Source: an uncultured bacterium
GTDB taxonomy: Bacteria; Planctomycetota; UBA1135; GCA-002686595
NCBI GenBank assembly: GCA_938083085.1
Contig: CALLKX010000002.1
Location: 25,813 to 89,812, forward strand
Reading direction: 5' to 3'
Length of the DNA stretch: 64,000 nucleotides
Position 1 is the stretch's first letter; each line of letters starts with the position of its first letter. Both the position numbers and the translations under genes were made by a program. Positions 60,975 to 64,000 of the stretch are shown piece by piece. The notes below the pieces were generated by a model, which ran no database searches, was not told where the DNA came from, and saw only the letters and a list, made by a program, of their open reading frames with translations.

Positions 60975-61431
60975 ACGCAGCGAGGCGGAGAGGATAGCGA
61001 GGCATCGGCCCCAAGGGAACCCGTCGCCCCCACTCCAGCGAAGAGAAGCGCGAGGAATCCAGGACCAAGACCTCCACGGAGGGCTGAACGCCGGAGGGGC
61101 CCAACTCCGACAGGGTGAGATCACCTTGAGCGCAGCGCGCGAGGACAGAGGCGCTTGACCGGACGAAGCGCACTGGTGGATCGAGAACTAGGAACCCACC
61201 CAGTGGGCGCAACTTGACCTCGAGCGCAGACCCCTACAGGTATCCACTTAGAGATCCCGCCTCTGCTGCGTTGCCAGCAGGGTGAAGCGCAAGACCCGAG
61301 ACGGGGCAACCGGAAACATTCCCGACCCAACCTTCAGCCGGAGCCCTCACTTTTCGCCCGTTCTGCTAGGTTCATTTTGCCTTCCCGGCCAGTCCATTCC
61401 GATCGACCTCATTCCTTACCCCCCCTCCTCG
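60975..61431. other. Intergenic region between tRNA-Val and the metallopeptidase gene
   Basis: This 457-base gap holds the tRNA promoter on its left side. At 61367 there is a TAGGTT that may be the -10 of the metallopeptidase gene, leaving a pyrimidine-rich leader of about 55 bases. Several open frames cross it, but none has gene-like composition. Confidence 0.55.
60991..60996 (-). promoter_or_regulatory. Possible -10 element (TATCCT) for tRNA-Val
   Basis: TATCCT on the minus strand ends 16 bases before the mature tRNA 5' end. This would leave a 5' leader of about 10 bases for RNase P. Confidence 0.45.
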
Positions 61432-63945
61432 ATGAAGACGTCTGCCCTTCTAGTTGGCCTGGCCTTGACCGCAAGCGCCAGCGCACAGGACCTGGAGTCC
61501 GCTGTTAACCGCTCCCTGGGACTGACCGAGAGTCACGTCCAGAAGCTCGAGTTGTTCGGCGACCCCGCTACGGGGCTGACCGTGCCGTTCGAACTGAACG
61601 GGACCGCCACCCAGCTCGCCCTCAGCGCCCACTCCGTACGCGCCCCTGGCTTCGAACTCGTGGAGCAGCGCGCCGACGGCTCGCTGGTCAGCGTGGCCCC
61701 CGGCCCGGTGGTGACCCTGCGCGGCACCGTGGAGTCGATGCCGGACGCCCGCGTCGCAGGAGCGCTCCTCGAAGATGGCCTCTATGCCCGCATCATGATC
61801 GCCGGCGGCTCCGAGTTCTGGATCCAGCCGGTGCCCGCGTCCATCGAGGGCGCCAGCCCCCTCCACCACGTGCTCTACGAGCGCGGCGACGTCCTGCGCA
61901 CCAACCACTTCTGTGGCGCGGATCTGCTGGCCAACAACTTTGGGCAGCCCGGCCTCGAGGAGGCGCCCGGAAACAACACGGCCATGGGTACGTCGCTGTT
62001 CACGGCCGAGCTGGCCTGTGACGCCGACTACGAGTTCTACCTGGACTACGGGTCGTCCATGACGAACGTCGGCAACCGTATCCAGACGGTCATCGGCACG
62101 ATGAACCTCCAGTACGAGAGCGAGGTGTCGATCACTCACGAGATCACTCAGATCCTCGTTCGGACCTCCTCCAACCAGCCCTACACGTCCTCGGACGCCT
62201 CGACGCTCCTCAACCAATTCCGCAACGAGTGGAACGCCAACCAGGGCGGTATCCAGCGGGACGTGGCGCAGCTCTTCTCCGGCAAGAGCATCGTCGGCGG
62301 GACCATCGGCATCGCCTGGGTCGGCGCCATCTGCACGAGCTACGGCTACGGCATGGTCGAGACCGACTTCAACAACAACTTCGCCAGCGCCACTGACCTG
62401 TCAGCCCACGAGCTTGGACACAACTGGAACGCCCAGCACTGCTCGTGCACGTCGTACACGATGAACCCCTCCATCACGTCGGCGAACACCTTCAACCCCA
62501 ACGTCACCCGCGGCTCGATCTCCTCCTTCCGTGACAGCCGAACCTGCCTCGATAGCGGCGGTGGCGGTGGCGGTGGCCTCAGCAACGACGACTGCGCCAA
62601 CGCCGAGGTCATCACCGCGGGGAGCACTGCCTTCAGCACGACAACCGCCACCAACAGCGGCCTCGCCTGGTCCTGCGCCGGCGGCGGTGCGGCCGACGCG
62701 TGGTACTCCTACACCGCGTCCAGCTCCGCCGACGTCACCATCGACACCTGCGGGTCTGGCTACGACACGGCGCTTCAGGTCTGGGTCGGGAGCTGCGGCT
62801 CCCTGACCCGCATCGCGTGCAACGACGATGTGTGCGGCCTCCAGAGCCAGATCGACCTCACCGGCCTCTCCGCGGGAACGACGGTCCTCATCCAGGTCGC
62901 CGGCTACTCGGGGAGCACCGGAACGGGCACCCTGACCCTGACCGAGGCCTCGACCCCGCCCCCGGGCCAACCGGGGAGCCCGACGCCCTCCAACGGCGCA
63001 GGCTCGGTGTCCATCAACCAGGACCTCTCCTGGAGCGCCGCCTCCGGCGCCGCGAGCTACAACGTGTACCTCGGAACCAGCTCCTCCCTCGGCGCCGGTC
63101 AGCTTCTGGGCAACCAGGCCGGGACCTCACGCAACGTCGGAACGCTGGCGTTCTCGGCGACGTACTACTGGCGGATCGACGCGGTCAACGCCAGCGGGAC
63201 CACCACCGGCTCCACCTGGTCCTTCACCACGGAAGCCGATACTCCGGCGCCCCCGGGCCAGCCCGGAAGCCCGACGCCGTCCAACAACGCGACCTCGGTC
63301 TCCATTGACCAGGACCTCGCCTGGAGCTCGGCCTCTGGCGCGGCCAGCTACGCCGTGTACTTCGGAGAGACCACCTCTCCGGCATTCCAAGGCACCCAGG
63401 GCGGCACCAGCTTCTCCCTCGGCCAGCTGGACTACGACACCACCTATTATTGGCGGGTCGACGCCAGCAACGGAGGCGGCACCACCGGCGGCCAGCTCTG
63501 GTCCTTCACGACCGAGGCCGACCCGAACACGGGCGGCGGCGAGACGGTGATCTTCGCTGACAGCTTCGACGGCGCGGCCTCCACGGCCTGGGTCTCCAAC
63601 GACGGGATCCGGACCCGCAGCAACTGGGCGTACGCTGGATCCGGCGGCACCCGGATCCGGCGGGGTCGCTTCCTCGAGGTGACCGTCAATGCGTCGGGCT
63701 ATACCGGCCTCCGGCTCGAGTGCGCGCGTGAGACCAAGCGCCTCGACAACGGCGAGTTCCTCACGATCAGCGTCAACGGCAACACCGTTGAGCAGATCAC
63801 CGGGACGTCTGGCTGGATCACCTCGGACATTGACCTGTCGAGCTACGCCGGTCAGGGCTCCGTCAGGATCCGCTTCGCTGTCAACGCGAACCGAAACAAC
63901 GAGAAGGCCTTCCTCGACGAGTTCGCCGTCATCGGTATCAACTGA
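61432..63945 (+). CDS. Secreted M12B-like metallopeptidase with FnIII-like repeats
   Basis: 837 residues with a signal peptide ending SASAQ. A reprolysin-like prodomain and catalytic domain span about 20-365. The zinc motif is His326-Glu-Leu-Gly-His330-Asn-Trp-Asn-Ala-Gln-His336, with a Met-turn at YTMNPSI. The metzincin Gly at the eighth position is Asn here. After a Gly-rich linker comes an NDDCANAEVI domain (about 380-505), then two FnIII-like repeats (about 510-605 and 607-700) that are near copies of each other. The C-terminal beta-sandwich (about 705-837, ETVIFADSFDGAASTAW to the end) resembles carbohydrate-binding domains. It is probably an extracellular protease. Confidence 0.88.
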   Translation: MKTSALLVGLALTASASAQDLESAVNRSLGLTESHVQKLELFGDPATGLTVPFELNGTATQLALSAHSVRAPGFELVEQRADGSLVSVAPGPVVTLRGTVESMPDARVAGALLEDGLYARIMIAGGSEFWIQPVPASIEGASPLHHVLYERGDVLRTNHFCGADLLANNFGQPGLEEAPGNNTAMGTSLFTAELACDADYEFYLDYGSSMTNVGNRIQTVIGTMNLQYESEVSITHEITQILVRTSSNQPYTSSDASTLLNQFRNEWNANQGGIQRDVAQLFSGKSIVGGTIGIAWVGAICTSYGYGMVETDFNNNFASATDLSAHELGHNWNAQHCSCTSYTMNPSITSANTFNPNVTRGSISSFRDSRTCLDSGGGGGGGLSNDDCANAEVITAGSTAFSTTTATNSGLAWSCAGGGAADAWYSYTASSSADVTIDTCGSGYDTALQVWVGSCGSLTRIACNDDVCGLQSQIDLTGLSAGTTVLIQVAGYSGSTGTGTLTLTEASTPPPGQPGSPTPSNGAGSVSINQDLSWSAASGAASYNVYLGTSSSLGAGQLLGNQAGTSRNVGTLAFSATYYWRIDAVNASGTTTGSTWSFTTEADTPAPPGQPGSPTPSNNATSVSIDQDLAWSSASGAASYAVYFGETTSPAFQGTQGGTSFSLGQLDYDTTYYWRVDASNGGGTTGGQLWSFTTEADPNTGGGETVIFADSFDGAASTAWVSNDGIRTRSNWAYAGSGGTRIRRGRFLEVTVNASGYTGLRLECARETKRLDNGEFLTISVNGNTVEQITGTSGWITSDIDLSSYAGQGSVRIRFAVNANRNNEKAFLDEFAVIGIN

Positions 63946-63975
63946 TACCCGACGTGGGCTGACCCACTGCAGGGG

Positions 63976-64000
63976 GCGGCGCGGGGATTCCCCGCGCCGC
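63976..64000 (+). terminator. Hairpin after the metallopeptidase gene
   Basis: A perfect 11-bp stem (gcggcgcgggg / ccccgcgccgc) with a 3-base att loop reaches the window edge, so a following T-tract cannot be seen. Confidence 0.65.

Noticed and set aside
60400..61212. Minus-strand frame across the tRNA-Val region
   Set aside because: It crosses a complete tRNA gene and has Arg/Gly/Pro-rich residues with no similarity.
62950..63525. The two near-identical FnIII-like segments as a possible assembly duplication
   Set aside because: They differ at many bases and keep the frame, which fits an old domain duplication in the protein rather than an assembly fault.

Overview
The window is a high-GC, gene-dense stretch of bacterial chromosome. 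It carries 49 protein genes that I can support and one tRNA gene, with no rRNA, phage, insertion sequence or CRISPR array. The genes point to a didermal bacterium, most likely a member of the Planctomycetota, of the marine lineages with very many secreted proteins. This is inferred from family knowledge, since no marker was compared. The pointers are a TamB/Omp85 pair, an LptB ATPase, GlnRS, an oversized signal peptidase I, di-heme peroxidases, sulfatase and M64/M14/M12-type secreted peptidases, and three secreted proteins ending in one shared C-terminal domain.

Layout. 1-3020: the start of a secreted BNR/sortilin-type propeller protein (minus strand, runs off the edge) and a DUF4212/VC_2705-type sodium:solute symporter pair. 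3107-8816: TamB then a TamA/BamA-type Omp85 protein. 8948-10785: TRAP transporter membrane subunits; their likely substrate-binding protein lies apart at 15547-16671 with an endonuclease/exonuclease/phosphatase-family protein. 10895-14639: an S9 peptidase and a secreted protein with the shared domain. 16775-21427: a di-heme peroxidase, an acyltransferase and glnS. 21477-24006: a tightly overlapping trio (YtkA-like lipoprotein, MbnH-like di-heme enzyme, PepSY-type membrane protein). 23984-27867: sulfotransferase, LOG protein, and a minus-strand run of MshEN-like protein, tandem PilZ protein and metallo-beta-lactamase-fold hydrolase. 28066-33579: two unknown proteins and an M14 carboxypeptidase. 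33665-39481: FHA/trypsin fusion, birA, rph, rdgB, lepA. 39750-46003: M64 peptidase, small unknown protein, signal peptidase I, lptB, etfB and etfA. 46236-56325: FG-GAP secreted protein, a second sodium symporter pair, parvulin, aldehyde dehydrogenase, two NUDIX genes, an ABC exporter and the third protein with the shared domain. 56588-64000: sulfatase, glycosyltransferase-like membrane protein, XdhC, tRNA-Val(CAC), and an M12B-like metallopeptidase closed by a strong hairpin.

How genes start is the clearest cross-cutting signal. Nine genes have a TAnnnT hexamer ending exactly 6 or 7 bases before the start codon, the geometry of leaderless transcripts. Several others have C-rich leaders with no Shine-Dalgarno. 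Only a few, such as the parvulin gene at 49796, have a clear Shine-Dalgarno.

The three best candidates for something undescribed are: (1) an exactly 140-residue C-terminal domain that aligns without gaps between three otherwise unrelated secreted proteins; (2) the YtkA-like/MbnH-like/PepSY operon, which looks like a metal or redox module of the cell envelope; (3) a free-standing MshEN-type cyclic-di-GMP domain encoded beside a tandem PilZ protein.
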